Of a stretch of 43,033 bases of DNA, positions 22,148-30,501 are shown piece by piece. The translations under genes and the position numbers were made by a program. This DNA is from CAYFVR01 sp046541515 (GTDB taxonomy: Bacteria; Desulfobacterota; Desulfobacteria; Desulfobacterales; Desulfococcaceae), in contig JBKHDD010000024.1 of assembly GCA_046541515.1 (NCBI GenBank), forward strand, positions 1 to 43,033, in the 5' to 3' direction. Numbering within the stretch: position 1 is the first letter of the stretch; each line of letters begins with the position of its first letter. The notes under the pieces are model-generated. The model saw nothing but the letters and a program-made list of their open reading frames with translations. It ran no database searches and was not told the DNA's origin.

Positions 22148-23341
22148 ATGAAGCCCGTAGAAATTGCCAAGGGAATTTACGACGTTGGAGTGATCGACTG
22201 GAACATCCGAGACTTCCACGGATATTCGACCCACCTGGGAACCACCTACAACGCCTTTTTGATCGTGGACGAGAAGATCGCGCTGATCGACACCGTAAAG
22301 CGCGGCTTTGAAGGGCAGATGTTGCGGAACATCGACACCATCGTGGACCCCGCCAAGATCGATCTCGTCATCAGCAACCATGCGGAGATGGACCACAGCG
22401 GTTCCCTGCCCGCCGTGCTGGAAAAAATCGGCAAGGACACGCCGGTCTACTGCTCCAAGATGGGCCAGAAGAACTTGTCCCGCCATTTCCGCGGCGAGAT
22501 CAACTACCAGGTGGTCCCGGACGGCGAGACCCTTTCCCTGGGCAAACGGAGCCTCACCTTTTTGGAAACCCGGATGTTGCACTGGCCGGATTCCATGTTC
22601 ACCTACGTCAACGAGGACAAAATCCTCATCTCCAGCGACGCCTTCGGCCAGCATTACGCCGGCCAGGAGGAGTTCGCCGACATGCTGGGCGACGAGGTGA
22701 CGCACCACGCCAAAAAATATTTCGCCAACATCCTCCTGCCCTACGCGCCGCTCATCCACAAGCTGATCGGACGCATTCGGGAAATGGGGCTGGAAATCGA
22801 CATGATCTGCCCCGACCACGGCGTGCTCTGGCGCGATCCGGCCCCCATCATCGAGGCCTATGAACAATGGGCAAGCCAGGAGGATTTGCAGGAAAAGGCG
22901 GTGATCGTCTACGACACCATGTGGGAGAGCACGCATCAGATGGCTCTCGCCGTCGCCGACGGGCTGCACCGGGAGGGCGTCAAGGTCCGGCCCATGCGGT
23001 TGCGAAAATGGGACCGCAGCGACATCCTGACCGAAGTGCTGGACGCCAAGGCGGTGATTTTTGGATCGCCCACGCTGAACAACAACATGTTTCCGACCCT
23101 GTCCGACTTCATCACCTATCTCCGGGGCCTGCGCCCCCAAAATCGGATCGGCGCGGCCTTCGGTTCGTTCGGATGGGGCGGCGAGGCGGTCAAGCATCTG
23201 GAGCGGGATCTGGAAGCGATGAAATTCACGATTCCGGAACCGGGGCTAAAAATCCAGTACGTGCCCGACGGCGACGGCATCGCAAACTGCGTGGATTTCG
23301 GCCGCCGTTTGGCCCGGGCCATCCAGGGACGGGAAGACTGA
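22148..23341 (+). CDS. FprA-type flavodiiron protein (rubredoxin:oxygen oxidoreductase)
   Basis: The 397-residue protein reduces O2 (or NO) with electrons from rubredoxin. The N-terminal metallo-beta-lactamase-like domain has the whole di-iron ligand set: HAEMDH with His78, Glu80, Asp82, His83, then His145 in MLHWPDSMF, Asp164 in SSDAFGQH and His224 in PDHGVLWR. From about residue 250 follows a flavodoxin domain with the FMN loop YDTMWESTHQMA and FGSFGWGGEA. The start at 22148 has AAGGAAG upstream and gives the family N-terminus; the reading frame upstream lacks similarity. The stop overlaps the next ATG by one base, so it is translationally coupled to a ferredoxin. Rubredoxin is 220 bases upstream. 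Confidence 0.95.
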   Translation: MKPVEIAKGIYDVGVIDWNIRDFHGYSTHLGTTYNAFLIVDEKIALIDTVKRGFEGQMLRNIDTIVDPAKIDLVISNHAEMDHSGSLPAVLEKIGKDTPVYCSKMGQKNLSRHFRGEINYQVVPDGETLSLGKRSLTFLETRMLHWPDSMFTYVNEDKILISSDAFGQHYAGQEEFADMLGDEVTHHAKKYFANILLPYAPLIHKLIGRIREMGLEIDMICPDHGVLWRDPAPIIEAYEQWASQEDLQEKAVIVYDTMWESTHQMALAVADGLHREGVKVRPMRLRKWDRSDILTEVLDAKAVIFGSPTLNNNMFPTLSDFITYLRGLRPQNRIGAAFGSFGWGGEAVKHLERDLEAMKFTIPEPGLKIQYVPDGDGIANCVDFGRRLARAIQGRED

Positions 23342-23532
23342 TGCGCCGTCCGGCCATCGATCTGGGCGGCTGCAACGGCTGCGGCGGCTGCGTCGCCGTT
23401 TGCCCCGAAGTGTTTACCTGGAACGATCTGGGATTTGTGGAAGTTCTGGACCAGGCCATTTTCCCGGAAGCCGAGGTTGACGAGGCCATCGCCATCTGTC
23501 CCGAAGACTGCATTTATTGGGAGGAGGAATAA
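23341..23532 (+). CDS. Monocluster [4Fe-4S] ferredoxin
   Basis: The 63-residue protein has CNGCGGCVAVCP near residues 11-22 and a distant CP at 53, the ligand pattern of Desulfovibrio-type ferredoxins with one [4Fe-4S] cluster (Cys11, Cys14, Cys17, Cys53). Cys21 and Cys57 are additional. The rest is acidic, as in soluble electron carriers. Its ATG shares one base with the FprA stop, so it is coupled to FprA. It might feed electrons to FprA or serve a catabolic oxidoreductase elsewhere. The sequence does not show which. Confidence 0.93.
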   Translation: MRRPAIDLGGCNGCGGCVAVCPEVFTWNDLGFVEVLDQAIFPEAEVDEAIAICPEDCIYWEEE

Positions 23533-23538
23533 ACCGCC

Positions 23539-23886
23539 GTGAAACAATTTGCCCTGTTCGTCTTCAACGGAGACGACATGTGTTTTATCCACGTTCTGCT
23601 CAACGCCTTGGACATGAGGGAAAGAGGCGACGAGGCCGCCATCGTGGTGGAAGGCGCCGCCACCAAGCTGATCCCCCGCCTGGCCGAATCGGATCACCCG
23701 CTCCACGGTCTGTGGGAAAAATGCCGATCCCAAAATCTGGTGGCCGGCGTTTGCGAGGCGTGCAGCCGGAAAATGGGCACGCTGGAGGCCGCCAAGTCCC
23801 AGAATCTCACGCCGCTCAACGACATGAACGGCCACCCGGGGATGGACAAATTCCGGGAAGAGGGGTACGAGATCATTACGTTCTGA
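23539..23886 (+). CDS. DsrE-family protein
   Basis: The 115-residue protein belongs to the DsrE/DsrF-like fold, whose members handle sulfur or act in redox relay. It opens KQFALFVFNGDDMCFIHVLL, followed by ALDMRERGDEAAIVVEGAAT, a common pattern in this group. A CEAC pair is at about residues 72-75 in VAGVCEACSRKMG, and Cys14 lies in the opening. It starts with GTG at 23539, six bases after the ferredoxin stop, and uses GGAGGAAT inside that gene's end. It is therefore the third gene of the FprA operon. The substrate is unknown. Confidence 0.8.
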   Translation: MKQFALFVFNGDDMCFIHVLLNALDMRERGDEAAIVVEGAATKLIPRLAESDHPLHGLWEKCRSQNLVAGVCEACSRKMGTLEAAKSQNLTPLNDMNGHPGMDKFREEGYEIITF

Positions 23887-23904
23887 TCCCGATTTGAGTG
23901 GAGT

Positions 23905-23927
23905 GGGCATCCCTTGGGGACGCCCCT
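23905..23927 (+). repeat. REP-like palindromic repeat, copy near the DsrE gene
   Basis: GGGCATCCC and GGGACGCCC face each other around a TTG loop, with one A-C mismatch, then CCT. It belongs to the same class as the copies ending CGCCCCTAC. Confidence 0.6.
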
Positions 23928-23964
23928 CCGTCCTCAATGATGGGCAATTCGAGGGAAATTGAAA

Positions 23965-23989
23965 GGGCGGCCGCAAGGGCCGCCCCTAC
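23965..23989 (+). repeat. REP-like palindromic repeat with CGCCCCTACG tail
   Basis: GGGCGGC and GCCGCCC form a stem around CGCAAGG, followed by CCTACG. The loop GCAAG and the tail match the minus-strand copy at 2558-2582. Confidence 0.7.
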
Positions 23990-24229
23990 GAATCGGGTTC
24001 ATCTTGGTTGTCAAGATGCCCCTTGCGGGTTTCCTCCTTTCCGGCTTTCCAGCCAGTCCCTCAATTTAAGGCCCCCCGACGAGCGCCCGGGGGCGCGGCC
24101 GGCGAAAAGGCCGCCCCAAAAAAAGCGGGGATTTGGGATAGGAAGGGCCTCTCGCTGGCGCTCCTCCGCAGCGAGTGACCTGAATTTTTCCAAAACGCCT
24201 TTTACCCCTTTACCGACGGGAAACCATCC

Positions 24230-24928
24230 ATGTCATCCACCGCCGACAAACCCGGCAACCGAGAGTTGCGCCGCCAGGTGGGCGAATTGTTGCGGGAAAC
24301 GGACTACCGGGGGAAGTTGCGGTCGATGGACTTTCATCGCGTGGTGGGGCCGCTGTTTTCCCATTTTTACGCCCCGGACGAATTGCTGAAATGGCGGGCG
24401 GTGGTCGGCATGGGAATCGTGGTGGCCGAACGGGCCGAAGGCGGCGACAAGGAATCGGCGAGAGTCGTCATGCGCCGCTTCATGTGGAACCTGAACGACG
24501 AATCCGGCGGCATCGGCTGGGGCTGCCCGGAGGCGATGGGGGAAGCCGCGGCCCGAAGCGCCGTCCTCGCCCAGGAATTTCATTCCATCCTCGCCTCCTA
24601 CGCCTGGGAGGAGGGCAACTTTCTGGAACATCCTCGACTGCAATATGGCGTCCTTTGGGGAATCGGACGGCTGGCCCACGCCCGGCCGGAGCTGATTCCC
24701 TACGCCGCGCCCTGGATGGTTCCCTTCACCCGGTCCGAGGACGCCAACCATCGCGGGCTGGCGGCCTGGGCCTTGGGACCGCTGGACGCGCCCGACACGA
24801 AATCCGCCCTCCGCAACCTTTCCGAAGACGACGCCGAAATCCGCCGATTCGACCCCAACGCCGACCAATTGGTGGACACCACCGTCGGCGAGCTGGCCCG
24901 GGCCGCTCTGGCCCGGCGGGAAGACTGA
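24230..24928 (+). CDS. DVU0298-family protein (HEAT-like helical)
   Basis: The 232-residue protein looks like the DVU0298 family known from sulfate reducers, for which I recall no defined function. It is mainly helical. Conserved-looking runs are MRRFMWNLNDESGGIGWGCP, HPRLQYGVLWGIGRLA and NHRGLAAWALGPL; the paired short helices with Gly and Pro turns suggest HEAT-like repeats. It has no signal peptide or membrane segment. It begins 343 bases after the DsrE-family gene and ends close to the next gene, with which it may be co-transcribed. A role as a protein-protein scaffold is only a guess from the fold. Confidence 0.8.
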   Translation: MSSTADKPGNRELRRQVGELLRETDYRGKLRSMDFHRVVGPLFSHFYAPDELLKWRAVVGMGIVVAERAEGGDKESARVVMRRFMWNLNDESGGIGWGCPEAMGEAAARSAVLAQEFHSILASYAWEEGNFLEHPRLQYGVLWGIGRLAHARPELIPYAAPWMVPFTRSEDANHRGLAAWALGPLDAPDTKSALRNLSEDDAEIRRFDPNADQLVDTTVGELARAALARRED

Positions 24929-24990
24929 TTTCGCCCGCCGTGTCCAACCTCGCCGCGCCCGATCCCGCCGCTGAAAAGCCCGCCGAAAAG

Positions 24991-27645
24991 ATGGATCGCC
25001 TGACCGTCATCACCACCCACATCAACGCCGATTACGACGCCATGGCCTGCATGTTGGCCGCCCAGAAGCTCTATCCCGATGCCGTTGTGGTTTTCCCCGG
25101 CTCCCACGAGAAGACGCTGCGGAATTTTTTCATCCAGTCCATGGTCTATCTCTTCAACATGATGGACCTGCGGGACCTGGATTTCGACCGGGTGGAACGG
25201 CTGGTGCTGGTGGACACGCGGCAGCCCTCCCGAATTGGCCGCTTCGCCGAGCTGGTGGAGACCGGCGACGTGGAGGTCCATATCTACGACCATCATCCGC
25301 CCCTGCCGGGGGACATCCGGGGCACGGTGGAGGTGGTGGAGCAGACCGGCGCGGCGGTGAGCATTCTCGCCGAGATTCTGCGGGAGCGGGAGGTCGCCAT
25401 CAGCGGGGACGAGGCGACCCTCATGTGCCTTGGGCTGTACGAAGACACCGGCTCGTTCACCTTCACCTCCACCACGGAAAAGGATTTTCTGGCCGCGGCC
25501 TTTCTGCTGTCCCGGGGGGCCAAGCTGGGCGTCGTCTCCGATTTGACGGCGCGGGAGATGAACTTCGAGCAGGTGGCCCTGCTCAGCGAAATGTTGCAAT
25601 CGGCCACCACCCTCTCCATTCGCGGGGTTTCCGTCACCCTGACCCGGGTGAGCACCGAACACTACGTCCCGGACTTCGCGTTTCTGGCGCAAAAGATGGT
25701 CAAGATGGAGAACCTGCGAGCCTTCTTCGCCCTGGCCCGCATGGGCAACAAAGTCCTCGTGGTGGCTCGAAGCCGAAACCCCGACGTGGACGTGGGGGCC
25801 ATCGTCCGGTCCATGGGCGGCGGCGGACACGCCTTCGCCGCCTCGGCCACGGTTCGGGATCGGACCCTGGCCCAGGTGGAGGAAACGCTGATCGAGCTGC
25901 TGCACCGAAACGTTCGCTCCAGCACCCGGGCCCGCCATCTCATGAGTTCCCCGGCCATCACCGTGGACGCGGAAACCCCGCTGACCGAGGCCCGGGACCT
26001 TCTGACCCGGTACAATATCAACGCCCTTTTGGTCATGGAGAAAACGGAGGCGGGACAAACGCTCATGGGGTACATTTCCCGCCAGATCGTCGCCCGGGCC
26101 ATCCACCTTCGGCTGGACGAAAGCCCGGTGCGGGAGTTTACCTCCACCGAGCTGGGCACGGTGGGGCCGGACGACGAACTGGCCGAAATCCAGGAACAGA
26201 TCATCGGCAACAAGCAACGCATTTTGCCGGTGATGGAAGACGGTCGGATTCAGGGCGTGGTCACGCGGACGGATTTATTGAACCTGCTGGTGCAGCAAAA
26301 CACGGCCTACGGAGACAACCCCGATCCCGTCGAAACCAACGCCCGGACCCGGAGCGTGCGCCGCCGCATGGACGAGCGCCTTTCCCGCGAGATGGGGGAA
26401 CTGTTGCGAAGCGCCGGGGAAACCGCCGCGGAAATCGGCGTGTCCGCCTATGTGGTGGGGGGATTCGTCCGGGACCTGTTCCTGATGCGGCCCAACGAAG
26501 ACGTGGACATCGTGGTGGAGGGGCGGGGCATCGATTTCGCCAAGCGGTGGGCCAAGGTTCGGGGCGCCCGGGTGCACGCCCACGAGAAATTCGGCACCGC
26601 CGTGGTGATTTTTCCGGACGGCTTCAAGGTGGACGTGGCTTCCGCCCGAATGGAATACTACCGATTTCCCGCCGACCTGCCCACGGTGGAGATGAGTTCC
26701 ATCAAAATGGACCTCTTCCGCAGGGATTTCACCATCAATACCCTGGCCATCCATTTAAACCCGGACCGGTTCGGGACCCTCATCGATTTCTTCGCGGCCC
26801 AGAAAGACCTGAAGGAACGAACCATCCGGGTGCTGCACAACCTCAGCTTCGTGGAAGACCCGACCCGGGTCTTCCGTGCCATTCGCTTCGAGCAGAGGTT
26901 CGGCTTCACCTTGGGGCGGCTCACCGAAACCCTGCTGAAAAACGTGGTGCGCACCGACGCCCTGATGCGGCTCGGCGGCCGCCGCACCTTCAACGAGCTG
27001 CGGCTCATCCTCTCGGAGGAAAACCCCGCGCCGGCCATCCTTCGGCTGTACGATTACAACCTGCTTCGGGTCATCCACCCGGACCTGGCCCCCACGAAGC
27101 AGCTCGTCGCCCTGCTGGCTTCCGCCAAAAAGGCGCTGGACTGGCATGACCTGCTGTTTCTGGACGAAACCTACGAACGGTGGATGGTCTACTTTCTGAT
27201 CCTGCTTCGATCCTTCGACGAGCAGGCCACCGCCGACATCTGCGCCCGGCTGGAAATCCCGCCTCGCCAGCAACCCATTTTCGACGCGGAACGGCTCGCG
27301 GCCGAAAAGACGCTATGCTGGCTGTCCGGCCACATGCCGGTGCGCAACAGCGACCTGTATCACCGGCTCAACGGATTCCGGGTGGAGTTGCTGCTGTTCA
27401 TGATGGCCGCCGCCCGACAAGAACCGGTCAAGAAGGCGATCTCTTTTTATTTCACCAGCCTGCGGAACGTCGTCACGGCCATTCGGGGGCGGGACCTAAA
27501 GCGGATGGGCATCCCGCCGGGACCGGAATACCGGGAAATTCTCGACGCGGTGCGAGACGCCCGCCTAAACGATCGCGTCCGCACCCGCGAGGACGAACTC
27601 AACTTCGCCCGCACCCTGCACGCCGGTCGCAAACGAAGCTCCTAA
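24991..27645 (+). CDS. DHH phosphoesterase / CBS pair / tRNA nucleotidyltransferase fusion (A-adding type)
   Basis: The 884-residue protein has three parts. Residues 1-300 are a DHH phosphoesterase (HINADYDAMACML at 10-22, YDHHPP near 99-104, DHHA1 motif GGGGHAFAAS near 275-284). Residues 313-430 hold two CBS motifs starting RHLMSSPAITVDAETPLTEA. Residues 450-884 are a class II poly(A)/CCA nucleotidyltransferase, with YVVGGFVRD and the catalytic DVDIVV near 487-509, RRDFTINTLAI near 577 and EDPTRVFRAIRFEQRFGF near 621. Fusions of this kind act as the A-adding half of a split CCA system in some bacteria. A separate CC-adding enzyme should then exist elsewhere. The start at 24991 is favoured by homology; a GTG at 24940 would add 17 residues. 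Confidence 0.9.
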   Translation: MDRLTVITTHINADYDAMACMLAAQKLYPDAVVVFPGSHEKTLRNFFIQSMVYLFNMMDLRDLDFDRVERLVLVDTRQPSRIGRFAELVETGDVEVHIYDHHPPLPGDIRGTVEVVEQTGAAVSILAEILREREVAISGDEATLMCLGLYEDTGSFTFTSTTEKDFLAAAFLLSRGAKLGVVSDLTAREMNFEQVALLSEMLQSATTLSIRGVSVTLTRVSTEHYVPDFAFLAQKMVKMENLRAFFALARMGNKVLVVARSRNPDVDVGAIVRSMGGGGHAFAASATVRDRTLAQVEETLIELLHRNVRSSTRARHLMSSPAITVDAETPLTEARDLLTRYNINALLVMEKTEAGQTLMGYISRQIVARAIHLRLDESPVREFTSTELGTVGPDDELAEIQEQIIGNKQRILPVMEDGRIQGVVTRTDLLNLLVQQNTAYGDNPDPVETNARTRSVRRRMDERLSREMGELLRSAGETAAEIGVSAYVVGGFVRDLFLMRPNEDVDIVVEGRGIDFAKRWAKVRGARVHAHEKFGTAVVIFPDGFKVDVASARMEYYRFPADLPTVEMSSIKMDLFRRDFTINTLAIHLNPDRFGTLIDFFAAQKDLKERTIRVLHNLSFVEDPTRVFRAIRFEQRFGFTLGRLTETLLKNVVRTDALMRLGGRRTFNELRLILSEENPAPAILRLYDYNLLRVIHPDLAPTKQLVALLASAKKALDWHDLLFLDETYERWMVYFLILLRSFDEQATADICARLEIPPRQQPIFDAERLAAEKTLCWLSGHMPVRNSDLYHRLNGFRVELLLFMMAAARQEPVKKAISFYFTSLRNVVTAIRGRDLKRMGIPPGPEYREILDAVRDARLNDRVRTREDELNFARTLHAGRKRSS

Positions 27646-27840
27646 AGCGCCAGCCGAGCCGGGCGTTCCCTTTTTGGCGGCCACTCGCCCGCTTTGATGG
27701 GCGCCAAACGGCGTTCGGGCTCCGCCGAATCCGATCGTTCCCGAACGAGTGGCTCGGTTTGAACGACCGGGAAACCGGTTCTCCAACATTCGACCGTCTC
27801 GAAACGGTTCCCCGATTCCGCCGGATTTCCGAACGACCGG

Positions 27841-28665
27841 TCAGCCTCCCGCCCGCAGCACGTCGATCATGGTGTAGACCCGGCCTCCGGGATTTTCCGC
27901 CACCCGCGCCGCCAGAAAGGAAACGGCGTCCAGGGCGCCCGGCACGTAGACCTCCCGGCCGTTGATATTGTGGGTAAACGCGAACCGCACCGAGCCGTCA
28001 GGGGCCGTCAACGTGTAGGTGTGCCAGGCGTGGCCGCCAAGGTGTTCCGGGGGAATGCCCCATTCCTCCTTCTGCCGCGCCGGGTCCCGTTCCTTCTCAA
28101 TTTCTTCCACGGAAAAATCGCAGCCGAGCCGGTTGAACAGCCCCACCATGGCCTTGGCCGTTCCGGAGGTGTCCGCCTTGCCCGCCTGATGGCTTTCCCG
28201 GATTTCCAGGGAATAGCCGTCGAACAGGCCGGGAAAATTTTCGGCGGCGTAGGTCATCATGGCCTGAAACCCCACGATCTGCTTGGCCATGTTGGGGGCG
28301 ATCACGGCCGGGATCGCGCTCTCCTCCACCGTCCGGACCAGCCGCTCCCGATCGCCGCCGGTGGTCCCCATGACGAAGGGCCGTCGGTGCTCGCAATAAA
28401 ACGCGGCGTTGGCGTTGACGGCGCCGGGGTGGGTGAAATCGACAAAAATGGCCGTTTCCGGAATTCGATCCAGGACCGACGACCGAGCGTCCGGGCGAAT
28501 CAGGGAAACCGCCGTATCGCCCACGGCAAATTCGGTCTCCTGGATTTCAGGCCCGGTAAAGGAGACGGGCGCCAGGGAAAAGCCGGGGTGGGCGTGGACG
28601 CCTGCTGCGATGGTGCGGGCGACATTGCCGGGAAGACCGTTGACCATCACGGGAATCGGACCCAT
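27841..28665 (-). CDS. dapB: Dihydrodipicolinate reductase, plant-like type
   Basis: The 274-residue cytoplasmic enzyme reduces dihydrodipicolinate in lysine and diaminopimelate synthesis, using NAD(P)H. The nucleotide-binding start reads VMVNGLPGNVART rather than the usual GxxGxxG. FVDFTHPGAV and VMGTTGG are family motifs. The active-site run ESHQAGKADTSGTAKAM keeps the catalytic His, the Lys and SGTA, but the second His of the usual HH pair is Gln and one residue is missing. These features fit the second, plant-like class of DapB. The start at 28665 has AAAAAGGAGG. It is convergent with the nucleotidyltransferase fusion gene and lies after the ribosomal operon terminator. No other lysine gene is beside it. 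Confidence 0.88.
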   Translation of the reverse strand: MGPIPVMVNGLPGNVARTIAAGVHAHPGFSLAPVSFTGPEIQETEFAVGDTAVSLIRPDARSSVLDRIPETAIFVDFTHPGAVNANAAFYCEHRRPFVMGTTGGDRERLVRTVEESAIPAVIAPNMAKQIVGFQAMMTYAAENFPGLFDGYSLEIRESHQAGKADTSGTAKAMVGLFNRLGCDFSVEEIEKERDPARQKEEWGIPPEHLGGHAWHTYTLTAPDGSVRFAFTHNINGREVYVPGALDAVSFLAARVAENPGGRVYTMIDVLRAGG

Positions 28666-28694
28666 GGGGACCTCCTTTTTTCGGGAAAGCGGAT

Positions 28695-28725
28695 AAAAAA
28701 AAGCCCCGCCGCGAAGCGGCGGAGC
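28695..28725 (-). terminator. Intrinsic terminator of the ribosomal protein superoperon
   Basis: On the minus strand, stem GCTCCGCCGC / GCGGCGGGGC (one wobble pair) with a TTC loop is followed by eight U residues. It lies 34 bases after the rplQ stop and just before dapB. Confidence 0.95.
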
Positions 28726-28759
28726 TTGATCTCCGGATGGATAAGAAACGGCAAACGAA

Positions 28760-29356
28760 TCAGGCGTCGTCCGTTTTCTTTTCTTCCAGCGTATCGGTTT
28801 CGGCGGGGACGGATGATTCCTCTTCCCCGGCCGTTTCCGGCTCCGCAGCCGAAGCCTCGGCGGCACGTTCCGCTTCGGCGGTCTCCGTCTCCGCTTCCGG
28901 AGCGGGCTCGGTTTCCACCGACGGGGCGGGCGGCTGGAGGTCGGGGGTTTCGATCTCCATGGGCGCGGCCGCTTTTTTGGCGGGCTTGCCGCCGCCGGCA
29001 ACGGGCCGGACAAGTTCGATCAGCGACATGGGGGCCGCGTCGCCGGCCCTTCGACCCATTTTGATGATCCGGGTATATCCCCCGGAAACCGCGCCGAACC
29101 GTTGGGGCGCTTCCTCGAACAGCTTGTGGACCACCGCTTTTTCCCGAACGATGGACAGGGCCTGCCGGCGGGCGTGAAGATCCCCGCGCTTGGCCAGCGT
29201 CACGATGTGGTCGGCCCAGCGCCGCAGCTCCTTGGCCTTGACGTCGGTGGTCCGGATGCGTTGATGCTTCAACAGCGAGGTGACCATATTTCGGAACATG
29301 GCCTGGCGATGGCTGCTGGTCCGCCCCAGTTTCACTCCCGATTTGCGATGTCTCAT
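28760..29356 (-). CDS. rplQ: 50S ribosomal protein L17 with a long acidic C-terminal tail
   Basis: The core (residues 1-118) is a normal L17, opening MRHRKSGVKLGRTSSHRQAM and ending with SLIELV. L17 lies near the peptide exit tunnel of the large subunit. An extra 80 residues (119-198) follow, first GGGKPAKKAA and then a stretch rich in Glu, Ala, Pro and Thr. This tail is likely disordered and acidic. It is the last gene of the superoperon, seven bases after rpoA. The start at 29356 is set by the conserved N-terminus; an upstream frame extension overlaps rpoA. Confidence 0.96.
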   Translation of the reverse strand: MRHRKSGVKLGRTSSHRQAMFRNMVTSLLKHQRIRTTDVKAKELRRWADHIVTLAKRGDLHARRQALSIVREKAVVHKLFEEAPQRFGAVSGGYTRIIKMGRRAGDAAPMSLIELVRPVAGGGKPAKKAAAPMEIETPDLQPPAPSVETEPAPEAETETAEAERAAEASAAEPETAGEEESSVPAETDTLEEKKTDDA

Positions 29357-29363
29357 GGCGCCG

Positions 29364-30383
29364 CTACTCTCCTTCTTCCGCGTCTTCCTCCGGCGGCACG
29401 AACCCCTCAAGCTTCATCCCCAGCGACAGCCCCATCTCTCCGAGCACTTCCTTGATTTCGTTCAGCGACTTCCGGCCGAAATTCTTGGTCTTGAGCATTT
29501 CGGCCTCGGTCTTGGAGACGAGCTGAAAAATTTTGTGGATGTTGGCGTTTTTGAGGCAGTTTGCGCTGCGCACCGAAAGCTCGAGTTCCTCGACGCTCCG
29601 GTAGAGGTTTTCATTGAATTTGGGTTTGCCCTGGTCGTCGGCGTGGTCTTCGGGCTCCGGCTCCATGTCCTCGTCGAAGTTGATGAAGATGCTCATCTGC
29701 TCCTTGAGGATTTTGGCCGCGTATGCCATGGCGTCCTCCGGGCGGATGCTGCCGTCGGTCCAGATTTCCATCGTCAGTTTGTCGTAATCGGTCCGCTGTC
29801 CCACGCGAGCGTTGCCCACCACGTAGTTGACCCGGCGGATGGGCGAAAAAATGGCGTCGATGGGAATGACGCCCACCGGCGCCTCTTCGTCCTTGTTGGC
29901 CTCGGAAAGGGAATAGCCCTTGCCCACGCCAACGGTCATCTCCATGAGAAGCCGGCCGCCCTCGCTGATGGAGGCGATGTGCTGATCGGGGTTGAGCACC
30001 TCGACCCGGCCGTCGTCGCTGGTGATGTCCCCGGCGGTCACGTCGCCGGCGCCTTCCTTTTCGATTCGGATGGTCCTCGGTTCGGGGTCCGAAACCTTGA
30101 GGCGGACGTCTTTGAGGTTGAGGATGATTTCGGAGACGTCCTCCATCACCCCTTCCACCACGCTGAACTCGTGCATCACCCCTTCAATGCGGACCGAGGT
30201 GATGGCCGCGCCGTAAAGGGAGGACAGAATGATCCGCCGAAGGGAATTCCCGATTGTGGTGCCGAACCCCCGCTCCAACGGTTCGCAGACGAACTTTCCG
30301 TAGGACTCGTTGCTGGAGACATGAACTTTTTCGGGCTTAATCATGTCCCGCCAGTTCATGTACATGATTTCATTTGTCGACAT
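29364..30383 (-). CDS. rpoA: RNA polymerase alpha subunit
   Basis: The 339-residue protein has the alpha N-terminal domain for dimerisation and assembly of RNA polymerase, with FVCEPLERGFGTTIGNSLRR near residues 32-51. After a charged linker comes the C-terminal domain, with SVRSANCLKNANIHKIFQLV near 270-289; the Arg of SVRSANC is the key UP-element contact. It ends in an acidic PPEEDAEEGE tail. It lies 118 bases after rpsD, the largest gap in this part of the operon, and seven bases before rplQ. Confidence 0.98.
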   Translation of the reverse strand: MSTNEIMYMNWRDMIKPEKVHVSSNESYGKFVCEPLERGFGTTIGNSLRRIILSSLYGAAITSVRIEGVMHEFSVVEGVMEDVSEIILNLKDVRLKVSDPEPRTIRIEKEGAGDVTAGDITSDDGRVEVLNPDQHIASISEGGRLLMEMTVGVGKGYSLSEANKDEEAPVGVIPIDAIFSPIRRVNYVVGNARVGQRTDYDKLTMEIWTDGSIRPEDAMAYAAKILKEQMSIFINFDEDMEPEPEDHADDQGKPKFNENLYRSVEELELSVRSANCLKNANIHKIFQLVSKTEAEMLKTKNFGRKSLNEIKEVLGEMGLSLGMKLEGFVPPEEDAEEGE

Positions 30384-30501
30384 GGCTCACTCCCGACAGG
30401 TCGTAAAAACCCGTTCCGGGCGCACCGCGAAGGGCGGCCGCCCGGTGTTCGGTTCGCCGCCCGCGTCGGCCCCCCGAACGGGTATTGGAAAGGTGTCTGG
30501 C

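Larger units (their letters stand above)
23887..24229. other. Intergenic region with several REP-like palindromes
   Basis: This 343-base gap follows the DsrE-family gene. It holds REP-like palindromes at 23905-23927 and 23965-23989, and a looser one at 24089-24117 ending GGCCGCCCC. The first hairpin might slow or end transcription after the FprA operon. I see no supported gene. A promoter for the next gene was not found. Confidence 0.65.

Noticed and set aside
27646..27840. Shared terminator between the convergent nucleotidyltransferase and dapB genes
   Set aside because: Only a short ACCGG-GAAA-CCGGT hairpin is visible near 27764, with no adequate U run on either strand.
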